Assembly (NCBI GenBank): GCA_963573315.1 | Contig: OY752148.1 | Span: forward strand, 1,045,263-1,109,262 | DNA from: Entomortierella parvispora | Lineage: Eukaryota > Mortierellomycota > Mortierellomycetes > Mortierellales > Mortierellaceae | Length of the DNA: 64,000 nucleotides | Reading direction: 5' to 3' | Shown here: positions 9,824-23,200 of the stretch, piece after piece | How the letters are laid out: the number at the start of each line of letters is the position of its first letter | How positions within the stretch are numbered: position 1 is the stretch's first letter | The notes under the pieces: generated by a model | Seen by the model: the letters and a program-made list of their open reading frames with translations, nothing else | Database searches by the model: none | What the model was told of the DNA's origin: nothing | Translations under genes and position numbers: made by a program

Positions 9824-11199
9824 CTTGATTTGTTAAGAGGGTTTTGCTGAATTGTGACGAACGTGCGAGGTCAATGCTGCCGATGCAATGGCGAGATGTG
9901 TTGAATCAGTGGTTCAGTTGATCGATGGATAGATAGTGTTGAATGTATTGGAATGTGGAAGAGCGAGTTGAATGAATGAATAAAGACACAAAGGGAAGGA
10001 AAGAGATGATGGAACAATGGAATGATGGACAAATGAAAAGAAAGAAGGAAAGAGAATTTGTTTTTTTTTTTTTTTTTTTGTTTTTGTTTTTTGTTTTTGT
10101 TTTTGTTTCTTTTTTAAAAAAAATAAAATAAAAAGGTTAGAACTGAGGAGGGGATTAAAGAAGAAAAACAAGACCGAGGGCTCCTGGAGTAAGCGGTCTG
10201 AAGGAAAGAAACGGTTGAGGGAAAGTGGTGGGGGAAAGGAAAGGAATGGTTCAGGTGAATGGGACAAAAAGATGAAAAGCTGTCGCGTCGCGTCGCGTCT
10301 CCTGTTGTCGCGTTTCTCAGGGGGGCTATCGGTGTGAAAAAAAAGAAAAGGCTGGTGATGACGGTGTTGTGAGGGAAGGGCTTGGGTTGCGGTGTCTGTA
10401 AGTGAGGATTGGAAGGGCTTTTTAGGGCAAAGAGAAAAAAAAGAGAAGAAATGAGTTGGCTTTTTATAACGAAAGTGAAGAGAAGAGCGGAAAAACATGC
10501 TACATGCCAATGCAAAAGTCTGGACTTGTTCTACGGGTCTCCGCCTACGCGGATCGCGTAAAAAGGTAGTCTTGTTGTCAAAATGAGGGATTAGTAGCGA
10601 ATTGAAAAAGGGCGACACTTGACCTTCAAAATGGACAGGTGTCCAGTGTCCACTATGTGAAACAAGTCACGCAAATAGTGGGATTTATTCCAAATTCAGT
10701 GCGTAGTCCATTATAGACTATTATTATAATATTGTGCGTTGCAGAGATTTTGTCTTATCGGAGCCTGAATGGGCCGATTAAATTTTTTCGAAGATGGATT
10801 AGTTTTTGGTGGGATAAGGGCGTTTGAGTGGTGTTTGAACTATTGGACCCGTTGAAATTTAAGCTCGCGAGCTCAACATTGACCATTCACTTTGTCGGAA
10901 ACGTTTCCGACAAAGTGAGCGATTACAAAACGCCAGATCACCGATGGATTAAATAATTTAAACAGCCTCAATAATTGAGAAAGCTCATTTAAAATTAATA
11001 TTCAGTCGACAAAAGTGTTGCAAGGCACAATAATATTAAATAAATAAATAGACTACTAAAAATAACTCTCTCTATCTCGCTCGCGTGGATCTGGGACCTG
11101 GATCCACTACACCACAACGACTCGTCGCCGTCGTCAGTGGCTCCAGCTACAACAGTAACAACAATAGCGTTGTCTCTTCCAAATGACCTCTGTGGGAAT
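9824..11199. other. intergenic stretch 5' of Crypton and of orphan gene
   Basis: The region contains T-rich low-complexity sequence (10055-10130), AT-rich DNA near 10700-11060 and a 32-bp perfect palindrome. No gene is recognised. The long minus-strand open frame at 9914-10618 is low-complexity (Phe, Ser, Pro and Lys runs) and was not called. Confidence 0.4.
10887..10918. repeat. 32-bp perfect palindrome without spacer
   Basis: The half-site TCACTTTGTCGGAAAC (10887-10902) is followed at once by its exact reverse complement (10903-10918). A second, 12-bp perfect palindrome, AGCTCGCGAGCT, lies 14 bp upstream at 10862-10873. Confidence 0.85.
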
Positions 11200-13368
11200 A
11201 TGCAGCACCCACCATCGAAAACGCCGCCGACCTCCAGACTACATTTCTTGACACAGACAACCCCGCCTCCCGAAGAGAACAACAACAGCACCATGGACGT
11301 AGAAGCCCTCGTGGAAGAAACCTCTGCACCTGCTGCCTCCTACTACGGCGTAAGATTCCAGCCCGGGACAAGATTTCATGAGCAGACTCGGCCACGGCCT
11401 CCTTTAACCCCCGGGCGACCACGCACACGTATATCAGAGCCATCCCTATTGGACCGGCCCCGAAAGCTCGACTTGACTCGACTTTTACATGAAGTTCGCT
11501 ATGATGGAGAGACCGATGCTCAGTCCTGGTCTGGGACCATGCTTGATAGGAGTGAATCAGAGACTAAATACACAAAGCCAAAGAACGGACAACATAGCGA
11601 TGACTCCCTTTATGTCGTTGGTAGCCCTCACCCGCAATCCTCGGATTCGGGTGAAGGCAGGCGCATGGACTTGGATACAAAGAGCTCCTGGCTTCGGGGG
11701 GACACCAAGAAATCCGCCCCTGGAATATCACCTGGTTTTCAAAACAAGCGACTATTCTCTCCAAGACACGAGAAAATCCACCCTCTCACCAAGGCACCCG
11801 AGGACACTGGATCGAGGCACAGTGACCTCAGTGCAAGTGGCGCGGACGAGGAGGATTCACGGACAGACGAGGATGAATTCTGGGATCCCAGGGTGGACAA
11901 AATTAGTCAAGGTGCAACTCAACAGTACCAGAAGCAGTGGTCTCCAAGGTTGGCAGAGATCACAAAGTCTGTCCATGCGCCATCGCGACTACAACACCTC
12001 ATGAAAACGACTCTCGGAGAGAGCGGCCGTATGATCTCGACACCTGGAGAATCCAGCAGTTCTGAGAAAGAGCGTCGGGGGTATGATATTATGTCAGCGC
12101 CACCATTTTCGCCAACCTCGGTCGCACACTGGCATGGGGATCAGCCCTCCGAAGCAAGCACGCTGCCTTTTCTTTCGCCTCGTGGGTACATGGGATCCTG
12201 TTTCGCACCCAGAGTCCGTGGTTCCCCATATCCATCCCCTAGGAACTGGTCTCGACACGCAAGGACAAAAGCGAGAGAAGCTGTCAAAGAGAGTAGATCC
12301 CCTGACGTGATGCCGATACAGGTCCTCTCTTCAAGTCGACTTTTATCCTCGCTAAAGTCTTCGCCACTTCTATGCGTCAAGACAGTTACTAGCGGTTCCC
12401 CCGGATATGAAATTGTGTCTTCTCAAACTCCACATTGCTCCACTCCACGGCACTATGCGGTCGAGGACGAAGATAAAATAGACCAGGATTGGCCGAGCTC
12501 GCCTCTTGCAAATCATTTTTTCAAGCCTGTCAGGACAGAGGATGAAATTGAAGACAAACTCTACACTGCTTCGCCACACGCACAAGCTTCCCACATCCCG
12601 TTTTCTGCCTCACACCACCCCTACCGTTCCAGTTTATCACCCGTTGATGGGGAAGAAGACCCGAAAGAGAATGACCATTTCAGCCAGGAATATTACTCCG
12701 ACAATACTGGCAATGCGAACCTCGGTAGCCTTCGAGGGTATATGACTCCAAAGAGATCATCTTCGACTTTGACGCCTCCAGGCCCGCCTGTTCGGAACCG
12801 TAACGTGCGCACTCGTATCGCATCCTTACAGGATACCCCAACAAGGTATCGTCTCTCTTCCACACAGATTGTTCAGTTAACCAACTTACTGACAGCCATC
12901 CTATGGGTGTCCTCACATAGAATCCAATTCCGTTGCAGCCCCTCGGACTATGAGCAGTCGCCCCGTTCTCACAAGCTGAGTGAACAGTCGGTGAACTTGC
13001 CGATGTTTTATCGCGATATGTTACCTCGTCGAAAGTAAGTCTTAGTGAATGAGGGTGTTTGCTATGAGCCGTAGAGGACGTGTTGTTGTCCTACCCTTTT
13101 GTATTCGGTGCTCACCTTGTGTTTGGCCCTCTCATGGCTTAGAGAGCCTCTGAACTACGAGCTGGACGATGGCAAGAACACCATCCCTGACTTGGACTCG
13201 GGCACATTTGCCGCCTTTCTGCCATCATCTGCAACAGCTGGTATCGCCGCACACCCATCCGAAACCACCGACACCACCACTTCTTTTGGTGCCACGGCGG
13301 AGCAAGAGCATAAAGACATGAGTACAACCGACACAATGAACGCCAAGAAAGCTCTGGACGACATATAA
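11200..13368 (+). CDS. large disordered orphan protein rich in S/TP sites
   Basis: Two exons (to 13034 and 13143-13368; donor AA|GTAAGT, acceptor CTTAG), giving 686 residues from the ATG at 11200. A later in-frame ATG at 11293 has a better context (AGCACCATGG) and may be the true start (655 residues). The protein is almost entirely disordered, with many Ser-Pro and Thr-Pro sites (for example PLTPGRPR, YMTPKRSSS, DTPTRYRLS), acidic patches and basic KR clusters; no domain is recognisable. Such composition is common in nuclear or cytoskeletal CDK/MAPK substrates, but I assign no function. The exon-exon frame closes, and the second exon ends in a similar Ser/Thr-rich style, which supports the model. 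Codon use looks coding throughout. Confidence 0.6.
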
Positions 13369-15229
13369 GGCGGGCGAGAGTCGATGTCGACCCAAAAAAA
13401 GTGAAAAAGGGCCGAAACGGCGAAATTGTCTTTCCTTTATATGTTCACGATGGATGGAGTTGGACACAAGGATTTAAATAGGCTACTCACTCCAAATAAA
13501 GTGTGCGCCTCTGTGGACTTGAAAGGAAGACAATTATCCCCCTGACTTTCTTGCTAGGTGGGGAACTGTCTCATTTTGGTAACGCTTTGGGCGAACGTTG
13601 TCAAGTTCCAAAGCGGTGTTAGGATCGGAGAGAACACCAAGGACCCTGGGTCGGGGTTTCGACAAGAACCATGCCTTAGATGTTTCCAGCCGGAAACGAA
13701 CTGCGACCAATGCGTGCAGGCGATTGCCCGGAAAACCAGCCCTTTTGGGTCCATGTTCTTGTTTGTCGTGGGGCGCAAGCAGGATAATTTCCTTAGTGCC
13801 CAAGCCCTCAGACACATGTGGTGTTCCTCGATTCAGGGATTATTGGCCGATTGGCCTCTCTCTCTTCCTTCTTTGTTTTTTTGTCCCGTTCTTGTTAGGC
13901 TGTTTGGGAGGGAAGTGGCAATTACTCCTTGTCCCTCAGGGCGCGCGTCCTCTCGGTCTTGGCAACTGCTGTTAGCCCCCGACTCTCCCCTTCAGGAGCA
14001 AGTCTTTGTATGAAGGAGTCGATGCCTTCTTTGAACAGGCTCAACGGCCGTCAAAGTATCTGTCATTGTGATGCTCATTGCCCAGGGCGGGCGGGCGAGG
14101 GATAGCTTAAGGCCTTGAGCAAAACAAAAAGCAGACATGGTTTCAAGAACGACAGCGGGGAGAGCATTGTTCGTTTGCTTTGAAGAGAGTACAAGTCCAA
14201 CAGGACAAATGTCATGATGATGTCGGATCCCTTCTTGTGGATAGAGTACAAGCGCGTGTACTCAGGACTGTCCCATTGGGTCGGTCAAGAGCGTTGCGCT
14301 AGACCGTCTTTTGGGCTGAAAATGCAGAATAGGGCGAAACGAAAAATCACTTTCACTTGAATCGCCTGGGTTGTTGTACGACGATGCAAAAGAGTGATGT
14401 CGCCATGTCACGACCAGGTCTCCCACGGCGTGGACTATGATGATAACGAACCAGCAACAAGGAAAGTGTTTATCGCATCGTCATCCCTCTTCGGTGCTTT
14501 TACTCGCAAGAGCAGAGAGGACGGATTCTCTTCCGCGTTCATTGGCGCAATGCATGCATGACTTTTTACCGTGCACGCTTGTACCTGTGTATCACTGCCC
14601 CATCTTCCTCTATCATTCCAACGATCGGTCTATCGATCCGCCATTCAGTCGACGGCGACGGATCGACTTAGTACTCACCTTCTTTAGTGCTCTTGCCCTT
14701 TCGCCCCTCGATGAAGCAGATGCGTTCTTTTCTTCGACAGCCAACAAGATTCTTGGGTGTCATGGACTCTTTTTGTCCTCGCCGGCAGCGACATCCTTTG
14801 AGCCCCTGCTCCTTCTTTCTGTTATAGTCACTTGTTCGGACACTAGGCTTCTTTCACCCCATACATCACTCCCCTCGAGTGAATTACATAAATATCCCCT
14901 TGGAAAGTTCCTTCCTTCCTTACCTCTCCCTCTCTTTTTATTTTTGTAAACTCCTGCACCTCTCTCCTTTCTTCCGTTACCACTTTTTTTTTATTTTTAT
15001 CCTCTTCCTCTCACTTCTCAGCCATCCGACCCCGCTCTCTCTCTCGTACCCAAACATACTCTATCTTTCTCCTGTCCTCTCTTGTAAGTTTCAACGCCTT
15101 TGCCCTCTTCCTCTACAATTCCCGACGCGTCTACACACTCTTCATTCCTGGTTGACCCACCTGACCGACTCTACTCTTCACTAATAGCCGCCGCCCCCCT
15201 CGCCGACAAATCATCAAAGAGCGAGAACA
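13369..15229. other. intergenic / promoter region of permease gene
   Basis: No gene recognised in ~1.86 kb. The last ~400 bp (14820-15220) are strongly C/T-rich on the plus strand, the usual leader style of highly expressed genes in this window. Several open frames between 13534 and 14013 overlap on both strands and show no domain. Confidence 0.4.
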
Positions 15230-17168
15230 ATGGATCCATCAGCGGAAAAAGGCGGCTTCAACCACTCGCCCTCCTACAACTCTGGTGTCGCCACGCCAGG
15301 TGCTGGTTATCCTTCTTCAGGTTATTCTAATGGCTCGGGCTCTGGGTCTTCGCCAGTTTCGAACGCAGGGCTTTCGCCGGCACAGCCATACCACCATGCG
15401 GAGGGTGGTATTGGAAAGGCCGAAACGGATGGTGGTATGGAAAAGATTAACATGCCGGTAGAAGACATGACCACGGTGCAAGGGGAAGCAGGTGGTCTGA
15501 AGCGTGATCTTCGTTTACGTCATATGGTGATGATTGCGATCTCAGGAACCATCGGCACAGGTCTATTCTTGACCTCAGGCAAAACTATTGCAACGGCAGG
15601 GCCTCTGGGCGCCCTGTTAGCCTACGTTGTGATCGGTATCTGGTTAGTGTTTGTCTGCCAAGCGATCGGTGAGATTGCAACATACATGCCCTTGCCAGGT
15701 GCATTCACAATCTGGGGTCTTCGCGTATTTGATGAGGCATTTTCGTTCCAGATGACGTGGGTCTACTTCACCAATTGGGCCCTGACTATCCCTGCAGAGT
15801 TGTCGGCATCAAGTTTGATCATTTCGTTTTGGTTGCCACCTGGGTCCAGCTTCCCAGTTTGGGTGGTACCAATGATCATCATCGTTGCTCTGGTCATCAT
15901 CAACATGCTGGGTGTGGTAAGTCTTGCGTCGACAACCACTGAATTGGCTGCCCATCTCGTGTGCCCCTCTCAGCGAAGAGTGTGAATCGGCTCGCTAACA
16001 TCGCATTCGTCGTGTCAACCCTTAGAAAATCTACGGCGAGGTTGAATACTGGTTCAGTATCCTCAAGGTCGTGACCATCATTGTTTTTATTATCTGTGGC
16101 ATCCTCGTCGACGCTGGCGCAGTTGGAGGAACCAGATATGGTGTCGACAACTGGCACGGACCTGGAACACCTTTCAAAGGCGGTTTCAAAGCCTTCCTCT
16201 CTGTCCTGGTCTCTGTCGGATTCGCCTATGGTGGCACAGAACTCTCTGGTGTCACTGCAGCAGAGTCGAGCAACCCGCACAAGCACGTCCCAAAGGCCGT
16301 CAACACGGTCCTGGTCCGAATCGCCTTCTTTTACATTCTCTCAATCTTTTTCCTCTCCTGCATTGTCAACAATCAAGACAGTCGCTTGACCAACGCCTCG
16401 GGCACGACCGAGAACGCGCCCTTCACGATCGTTTTCATCAAGGCCGGTATGCACGGCGGAGCAGATTATATGAACGCGGTCATCTTCACGTCGATCGTGT
16501 CGGCCTCCAACTCTGATTTCTATGTCGCTACCCGAATGTTGCTGTCTCTGGCCAACAATGGCTGGGCACCCAAATGGGTCGGCAAAACCAACCGCCGGGG
16601 CGTTCCATGGGTGGCCGTATTGATCACAACGGCCTTTTCCTGCATTGCATTGGTCATGATCTACGCTGGTGCCTCGACCGTCTTTAACTGGCTGGTATCG
16701 ATCATTGGGTCGTTGATCTTCTTGATTTGGATTTGTATCCTGTTCTTGCACTTTCGCTTCCGCCAGTGCTGGAAGGCCCAAGGACGGTTGCCCAGCGACT
16801 TGCCGTATCAGTCCTGGGGATATCCTTATGGTCATTACTTGGCCATGGTGATTGCAACCTGCTGCATCGTCGCCTCGTTTTATCTTTCCATCTCTACGAA
16901 ACCGAACCTGGCGGAATTTATAGACAAATCCGATCCACTGTATATCGCGGCGAGGAACACATGGGCTCAAGGAATCCTGGGAGCTTGGTTCCCTTGGTTC
17001 CAGGCTATCAGTTTGTACTTTGGGTACAAGTTCTGGAAAAAGACAAAGATCGTGGATCCGGCTCAGGCGGATCTCGACACTGGACGATGGATCCCAAGAC
17101 CAGAAGATCTTGCAGATGAGCAACGGCCTAGACCCAAGTGGAAGGTGATCCTGTCGCGATTTGTCTAG
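15230..17168 (+). CDS. amino-acid permease (APC superfamily, YAT family)
   Basis: Two exons (15230-15916; 16026-17168) joined in phase 0 give 609 residues. A ~85-residue Gly/Ser/Pro-rich cytosolic N-tail precedes twelve predicted membrane segments. The first carries SGTIGTGLFLTSGK, the substrate-binding helix-1 motif of yeast-type amino-acid transporters (Gap1, Dip5, Agp1), and GGTELSGVTAAES is the helix-6 region. Other hallmarks are LPGAFTIWGLRV and a SNSDFYVATRML loop. These proteins import amino acids at the plasma membrane by proton symport. Substrate cannot be deduced. The intron follows LVIINMLGV. The length matches the family (550-640). A C/T-rich leader runs up to the start ATG. Confidence 0.92.
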
Positions 17169-18234
17169 ACTGAGGTTAAATACTCCTCCTTCCATTCGTT
17201 CCTTCCATATCGTCAAATACCTTTTTTTTTTTCTTCCTCAAATATTTTATATATCTCCTTCCAAAATGTCGAATGACAATACCTTGAGCACCCTTTGTAA
17301 TATTACCGGGAATAAATTCCACGACCCTCCAGTTGCTACCAGAGAAGGGATTCTTGAGGCAAACTATTAAACTATTATCTTTAGTCCTTTCCCGCTGAGC
17401 GCGGCAGATTTTTTTTTTTTTTTTTTTTTTCAGTTCACTTACCTTTCCTTTGTCTTTCTATAAGCATTGGGGTTTGAATAGCTCTTTGAATAGCTCTATG
17501 CTGGAATGGGTGCTGGGTAAGGCCCTTTCTTCAGTCAAGAGTTTCTCATTAGTTAGATAGACGAGGCATTGGACGAGATGAGAGAATTTCCGTATCGAGA
17601 CATCAGGACAGGTGATATAGAAGAATCGCGTGACGGACAAAAATCGATATTGAATGTGACCAGCGCAGGAATCGGAACCAAAGGCGACCTCAAATCTCCT
17701 AAGAGCACAAAGACGGAAGAGAAGATTGACTCGGATGGATACAGAGTCAGATGCGACAGCTCTCCCAGTTTTTCTCATCCTTTGTACAATTCTACATTAT
17801 GGAGACATTTCTCTCTGAACTTGCTCTGTTCAGAAAATTCGGGCAGCATCCAGTTAAACAATCAGACTTTTAGGAATGGAAGATTGAGCGTACACTTGGG
17901 TCCTCAGGAAATTTGCGATTGCCAATGGTAGAACCTAGCTTGCACACCGGAAGAATGCCCAACTGCCGTGTTTCCTCAGGATTCCTCGCTCCTGCATAGC
18001 TCTACAGCAAAGTTGCATAACACGGACAACACGCTGCATAAGCGTTGTGAGCGAAATACCTTTTTTCAATACAAAAAAGTCATTATTGACGAGTGTATCA
18101 CACGTTTTGCGTCCATGAGAACAAGTCGCAGAGTCCACTGAGCCAAAAGAGCAAAGAGGCATCGAACACTCCTCCTTCAACCTTCAACACAAAATGTTCC
18201 GAAGCTAGACAGGTAAAAGAGAAGCAAAAGAAAT
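17169..18234. other. intergenic stretch between permease and tRNA-Ile
   Basis: Contains a poly-T run of about 22 (17410-17430) and open frames without recognisable domains on both strands (17458-17931). Nothing is supported as a gene. Confidence 0.4.
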
Positions 18235-18306
18235 GCTCACTGCAGGGATCGAACCTGCGGCCTTCGCGTTATTAGCACGACGCTCTACCGACTAAGCTAA
18301 GCGAGC
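18235..18306 (-). tRNA. tRNA-Ile (anticodon AAT)
   Basis: A full cloverleaf folds on the minus strand. The acceptor stem GCTCGCT/AGTGAGC has one G-T pair, the D-arm is GCTTAGTCGGTAGAGC-like, the anticodon stem is TCGTG/CGCGA with loop CTAATAA, and the T-arm is GCAGG-TTCGATC-CCTGC. Anticodon AAT is at 18271-18273. There is no intron and no encoded CCA. T-rich sequence follows on the minus strand (TTTCTTTT), a normal Pol III stop. Confidence 0.93.
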
Positions 18307-18364
18307 AAGCTTTTTTGACTTCTTTGTTCACAGATTCGCTATGTTCCAAGTTTCAACCAAATTA

Positions 18365-18394
18365 ATCACGTGATATTGGCATTTGATCACGTGA
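18365..18394. promoter_or_regulatory. two CACGTG palindromes upstream of tRNA-Ile
   Basis: ATCACGTGAT at 18365-18374 and a second TCACGTGA at 18387-18394, beginning 59 bp upstream of the tRNA-Ile 5' end. The same core recurs upstream of other genes here (29307, 36910, 46030, 62255). Confidence 0.45.
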
Positions 18395-18639
18395 CACGAT
18401 GCGATTAAGGGCATGTTAAAAAGTCGAAACGGTCGCCAGAAAAATGGTCAACTGTCAAAAAGATATCTTCACAATAATGGAGAGAAAGGTTGAAGTTGCA
18501 TGGTAAATTCTTAAGGATGCAATATACAAGCCGTCAAGTACGGCAATCCTGACGGGGACCTGATGCTGAAAATCTGACTCTGGATCCTCAATCAGCTGGT
18601 AAATTCGCCAGCAAAGGGAGCCATGCTCTTCAGGAGGGC

Positions 18640-20040
18640 AGAGTCAATCCCAAGACCCGGACGAGGGTCCAATCCATATGTCGAAGAAAGCTCGGTTCCT
18701 AGAGGTATCCTGGTCGAAATCATCCTGCGCAATGAGACCATTGCCGACCATGGAGGGAATGACAGGATTCACCCCACAGTTGTCATCGTGTCGTCGAGGG
18801 AAGCACACGTGTAGCTCTTCGAGTAATGGGAGCTGGCGGAGTCGATCAAAAATCTCTCTGTCCACCTTTTCACCATCACCGAGGTCGCGCTTTAGAGCCA
18901 TCCTGAGCACCCGGAGTCCGCTGCACACCCAAGGGTGATTCTCGTGTGTCTCGTCTCTTACCCCAGGCACAACATCGGACGCGTGCATAATTGCCCCTCT
19001 AAACTCTTTTAGTTGAAGGCAAGAGGTCAAGATATGCTTTGTGATCCAACTGGGAGTGGTCATATGTAGGACCTGTAAAGTTGTGCCCTGAAAATGTCGT
19101 TGGACGGCTTGCCAGGTTAGAGCTCCTACTTCGGCCTTTGGGACTATCAGACGCACAAGAGGATTGGGGCAGCTGGTTAAGATCTTGCCGTCCAGAAATC
19201 CGATATCAACACTCACAACAATCAATCAGGCGGAGGGAGGTCAATCGAGGTCAATTGCTACGCCTTGGATCGTCACCATGGTTACCATGAACGCCACTGT
19301 CACTGTCAAGAAGGCCGCACAGAGAGTCAAGAAACGGATTAATGGAATACTGGGGTACACCATGAAACTGAGTCAAAGACCATGACAGGCTCTCTAGTTC
19401 TGGAGTCCCTGAACATCGCCTCAACAGCTTCAAGCTTGCAATGTCCCAGTTTACCACCTGCACCACCAACTCTCTCAGCATTGGAGGTTCTGACTCTGAC
19501 CAAAGCATCCTCCAGTTGGACCCGAACGGTTTCAGGTTGTGAATCCATTCCAGCCGTCTTAGCCTGGGCACCAAGTCCATGACATAGTTCAGGGTCCTGT
19601 CATCCAAGATTTAACCGTGAATCCGAACTTCACTCAGTCCTGGACAGTTTCATTCGGATTGACGATATTGCACAGTGATAAACTGAATCGTCTAAACCGA
19701 ATGTTCTTTTCAAAGAGTTCAGAGAGTAGGTCCAGCAGGTGGTGGCCCTTCACCGGCGCCCTCACGAGTTCCAATCTCCTGAGCCGTCGGCAATGCTGTT
19801 TGAGGTCCTCAGATACTGGGAAGGCGAATGGTGTTGGTAATGGCAAGCTCCTCGATCTGGCAGAGTTTGTCCTTAAACGAAAGCCAAGTTGATTCGTACT
19901 GCGCGGGGACGGCTTTGTGTAGACTAGAGGAACGTAGGTTTCATATCAGAGTCTGGAGACGAGGATGCAAGAGGATGGGTCATGCTGGCGAAGGAAAGCA
20001 CCGACTTGGAACCGAATCTCATAAACTTCCATTGCTCTGA
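18640..20040 (-). pseudogene. decayed leucine-rich-repeat (F-box/LRR-like) gene
   Basis: Three successive minus-strand frames (about 19846-19634, 19607-19251 and 19225-18644) carry LRR-style phrases such as CRRLRRLELV, LVPRLRRLEWI, LRELVVQVV, LKEFRGAIM, GLRVLRMAL and LPLLEELHV. The frames must be changed near 19620 and 19240 to follow the repeat pattern, without convincing splice sites, and earlier sequence up to ~20040 adds stops. This looks like one gene of the large fungal F-box/LRR type broken by frameshifts. The F-box itself is not seen. Intron-containing alternatives cannot be fully excluded. Confidence 0.55.
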
Positions 20041-20288
20041 CTTTGAGTCACATCTCGTCGGCGTCCATTTTCTGTGCTGCACCCGGCAATGTATTTGAAA
20101 TGAGTGGGAAGAAAGGAGGCGCAGGCGAACACCATTTTCTCCACAGGCACCACAGCCGGAGTTTCTACTATTAGTCTCTTAGACTGCTCACGGGAGGGAT
20201 CTTCCTTCCCCTTCTTTATTTTCTGATGATGGTTCAGTGCCGCTTGCTTGCCACAAAGCCTGATCAAGGGTGTGAACGTAGTCGCTAT

Positions 20289-23200
20289 CTAGTAGCTCGA
20301 GTTGTCCTCCGGCTCTGGAGTCGGTGGCAAGAACTCTGCGCCTGGACACAACCGTTCAAAAATCGCTCTCGCCTCCTCCGTTGCCTCCTCAAAGTCCAGA
20401 CTATGGTCCATCGGTCTCAACAATGTCAGGTTCTCTGGCAACGGCTTCAGCTTCTCAGACCCGATCGGGTATGGGACCCTCGGCCATGATGTCGTTCGCT
20501 TATAGAACAGTGCAAACAACGCGACAGGGGAAAGCAAGGGTGTAGTTGTCAAAGATCCCGCAGACTTGGATTTCTGGAACATTTTGGACAAAGGCTTGGA
20601 AGATGTCGATCCTGAGGATCCTGGAGGTGCCGGTGTTGAAGGACGAGAAGGGACAGGGGTGCTGGTTGAGGATTCGTTGGTCTCGTCAAAGAGTTTTTTT
20701 TCTGCCTTCTGAATCTCCTGACGGACCGTTTCCATATCCATTTCCTGGTCCAAGCTCATTCTTGGCTGGAGACTATCTGATCCCGATCCTGAGTTTGCTG
20801 CAGCAGTAGTGGTAGAGACACTAGCAGAAGGGCTGGTAGATGCTGGAGGAGCCTCATCCAGACTATGGACTGGCTTTGACGCTTCTTCAGCAACAGTAGC
20901 AGCAGAAGTGGCGGCAGCAGTGGTTGGCGCTTTTAATGAGAGAGCGTCGCCGGGAAGATGAACTAATTTTCGGATTGCTGCCGTCAATTCCTCCTTGGCC
21001 GATCCCTTGGGTGAGTCCGACTCTGCCCAAATATACAAAATGACTAGATTCATACACGTAATATACATATACAAATATTGTTAGGGTTGCTCCCGATTTC
21101 ACAACAACAGAGGATACAATAGTTGTGGGGTCTTACATCGGTCGGAAGGGCATGACATAGTGCCACCGCACATCTGCAAAACAGAGATCGTATGCTCATT
21201 CTTGCGTTCTGGTGTCTCGCCTGGATTCAACACCAGCGATCCCATAGGGAACAAAGTCTTGCACAATGTCGTCTCTCCAAAAGCCGATCGATCTGTCACC
21301 AGGATGCAGTGCGAGACATAGGATCTATTCAAACTGGAGGATGCCGCAGTGAAGACGGTCAGCGAACGTTTACATTCCATTGCTGGGGATGTTAAATGCG
21401 GTTGCTATTGATTCTTACATTCGCGCCTCCAAATACGCATCCATGTCTCTGGACAGATATTCCCGTGTGCAAATCAACTGGTTGGCCTTCAGGATCTGCC
21501 CAGTGTGGTCGACAACCGACTTCCATTGGTTTGCTTCCTGATCCACATTATGGTTCTTCAACCCATGCTGAAGCATGTAGATGCCTCCATAGACCGCAGA
21601 GACCCTAGAGCAACCCCGAAAAAGGTAACGCAGACATCGTCTTCAGTCAGAGATTATTCACCTCAAATAGAGCTATGACATAGCGCAGGGACGGATGTGG
21701 TCCAAATAGCTACGCACCTGCAGAATGCTTGAGCAAGCTCACTTCCCACACCATAGAGCGGACACAAATAGGCGGAATTGCCATATCGTCCCAAGGACTG
21801 GAGGTAGACCTTGACAGATTTCAGGCCCTCTGCAGTGGTGGCTAAAAGGTTTGGTTTTTCAAACATTGTTAGTTAGCAGACCGAAGGGGCGACAAGGAAT
21901 GATTCATGATTCATTTAGAAGTTACACTCACCATTATCATTTCCATCAAAGCCAATGGCATAGACAACGGCAGTCAAGACCTTATCCGCCAATCCAAATG
22001 CACGCTGAACAAACTGTGTGAAAGGTGCATTCTTGTAGTCTGTTGTTGGTCGGTTTAGTTGGCCAAACAAAGATGGTTAGCATCGTCAATGTGGTTTCGG
22101 TATGCATGGCGCATGTTGTAAGTAAACAAAAAAAACAAAAAAAAAAAAAAAATCTTCAGATCCGATCCCGTCCCGCGTTGCTGGACTGATGATCTACTTT
22201 ACCTTCCCAGACCTCCACCTGATTCTCATAATCGACAGCGAATTGTAAAAACTTCATCAGCAGTCGCTTTTCTTTCAGTGACAGCGCCTTGGAGACAAAC
22301 ACATCCTCCTTGGATGTAGGCATCATCTCGACCTTGTCTGTCAAGCTCTCATACACGGCGGTTCGCTCCAGCAACTTGAACTCCAGGTATTTGCCAATTC
22401 CAGAGGAGATTAACAAGTTTGTCAACGGTCCTCGGGAGTAGAGTAGCTTGGGCGAAAGATCAAAATTGTACTTGCGGGAACTCTTGAATAGCTCCTCCAA
22501 CGAAGCAATCTGTGAAAAAGTAATCGATCTAAAGTTGGAAGCTGTGGTTGCGCTGTTGCTTTGAGCGGCCCATCCCGCCAAGGCTTGGATGGCCTCCTTT
22601 GATTCTTTGGTGGAGACGCCAGAGTATGCGGCAGTGATATGCTCCTGAAGAGCTTTGGTCTTGTCCTCCAGCGATGCGTCCCTGTGAGCTTCTTGAACTG
22701 GGGCAAGGTCGATTGTATGCTCCTTTCCTCCCAAAGCGGAGGGGTCGCTGTATAGTTGGATCTCAAGGTGTTGGTATGCCTTGGCCACTAGTTTTGCAAA
22801 CTCGATCTTGTCGGCGTCTTTTTTTTAGTTTAAAAGATGGGTAATAGTCAATGTGGGTTGTCACAGCCATGCTACTTCGTGAGAGTTTTTGTTCCTGCAG
22901 GTAAAAGTCCAAATTGGCTGCTCTTACCTTCTTTTGAGGTCTCGCCTGCAGGCGTCTCCACAGCTACCTTGTCCGCCCAGGTCAACAGGTCCTTGAACCC
23001 GAACGCGCCTGATTCGCCTCCGTAGTAGTCATTCTCGTCCAGATGCAATACAGTTTTGCCATCTCTCGCCAACGCGGCGGCGACAATTGTCTGAGTGAAT
23101 CCCGTCCCGAGGACGATGGCGTCAAAGACGGTGGTGTCGAGTGAATCGAGATCGGCCATGAATGAATACGAGTACCGGGTCGGTCGCGTGCGCGTGGATG

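Noticed and set aside
9914..10618. Minus-strand open frame of 234 codons
   Set aside because: Made of Phe, Ser, Pro and Lys runs from pyrimidine-rich low-complexity DNA; no domain and no conserved-looking phrase.
5580..10680. CGTGACTTGT at 5621 and its reverse complement at 10662, with GTGTCCAC strings on both sides, as possible Crypton terminal repeats
   Set aside because: The order of the strings relative to the 10-mer differs on the two sides and Cryptons have no terminal inverted repeats; likely chance or unrelated simple sequence.
16341..17216. Long minus-strand open frame (291 codons) across the permease
   Set aside because: It is antisense to a clearly conserved membrane protein, has no domain and mirrors its codon bias; a shadow.
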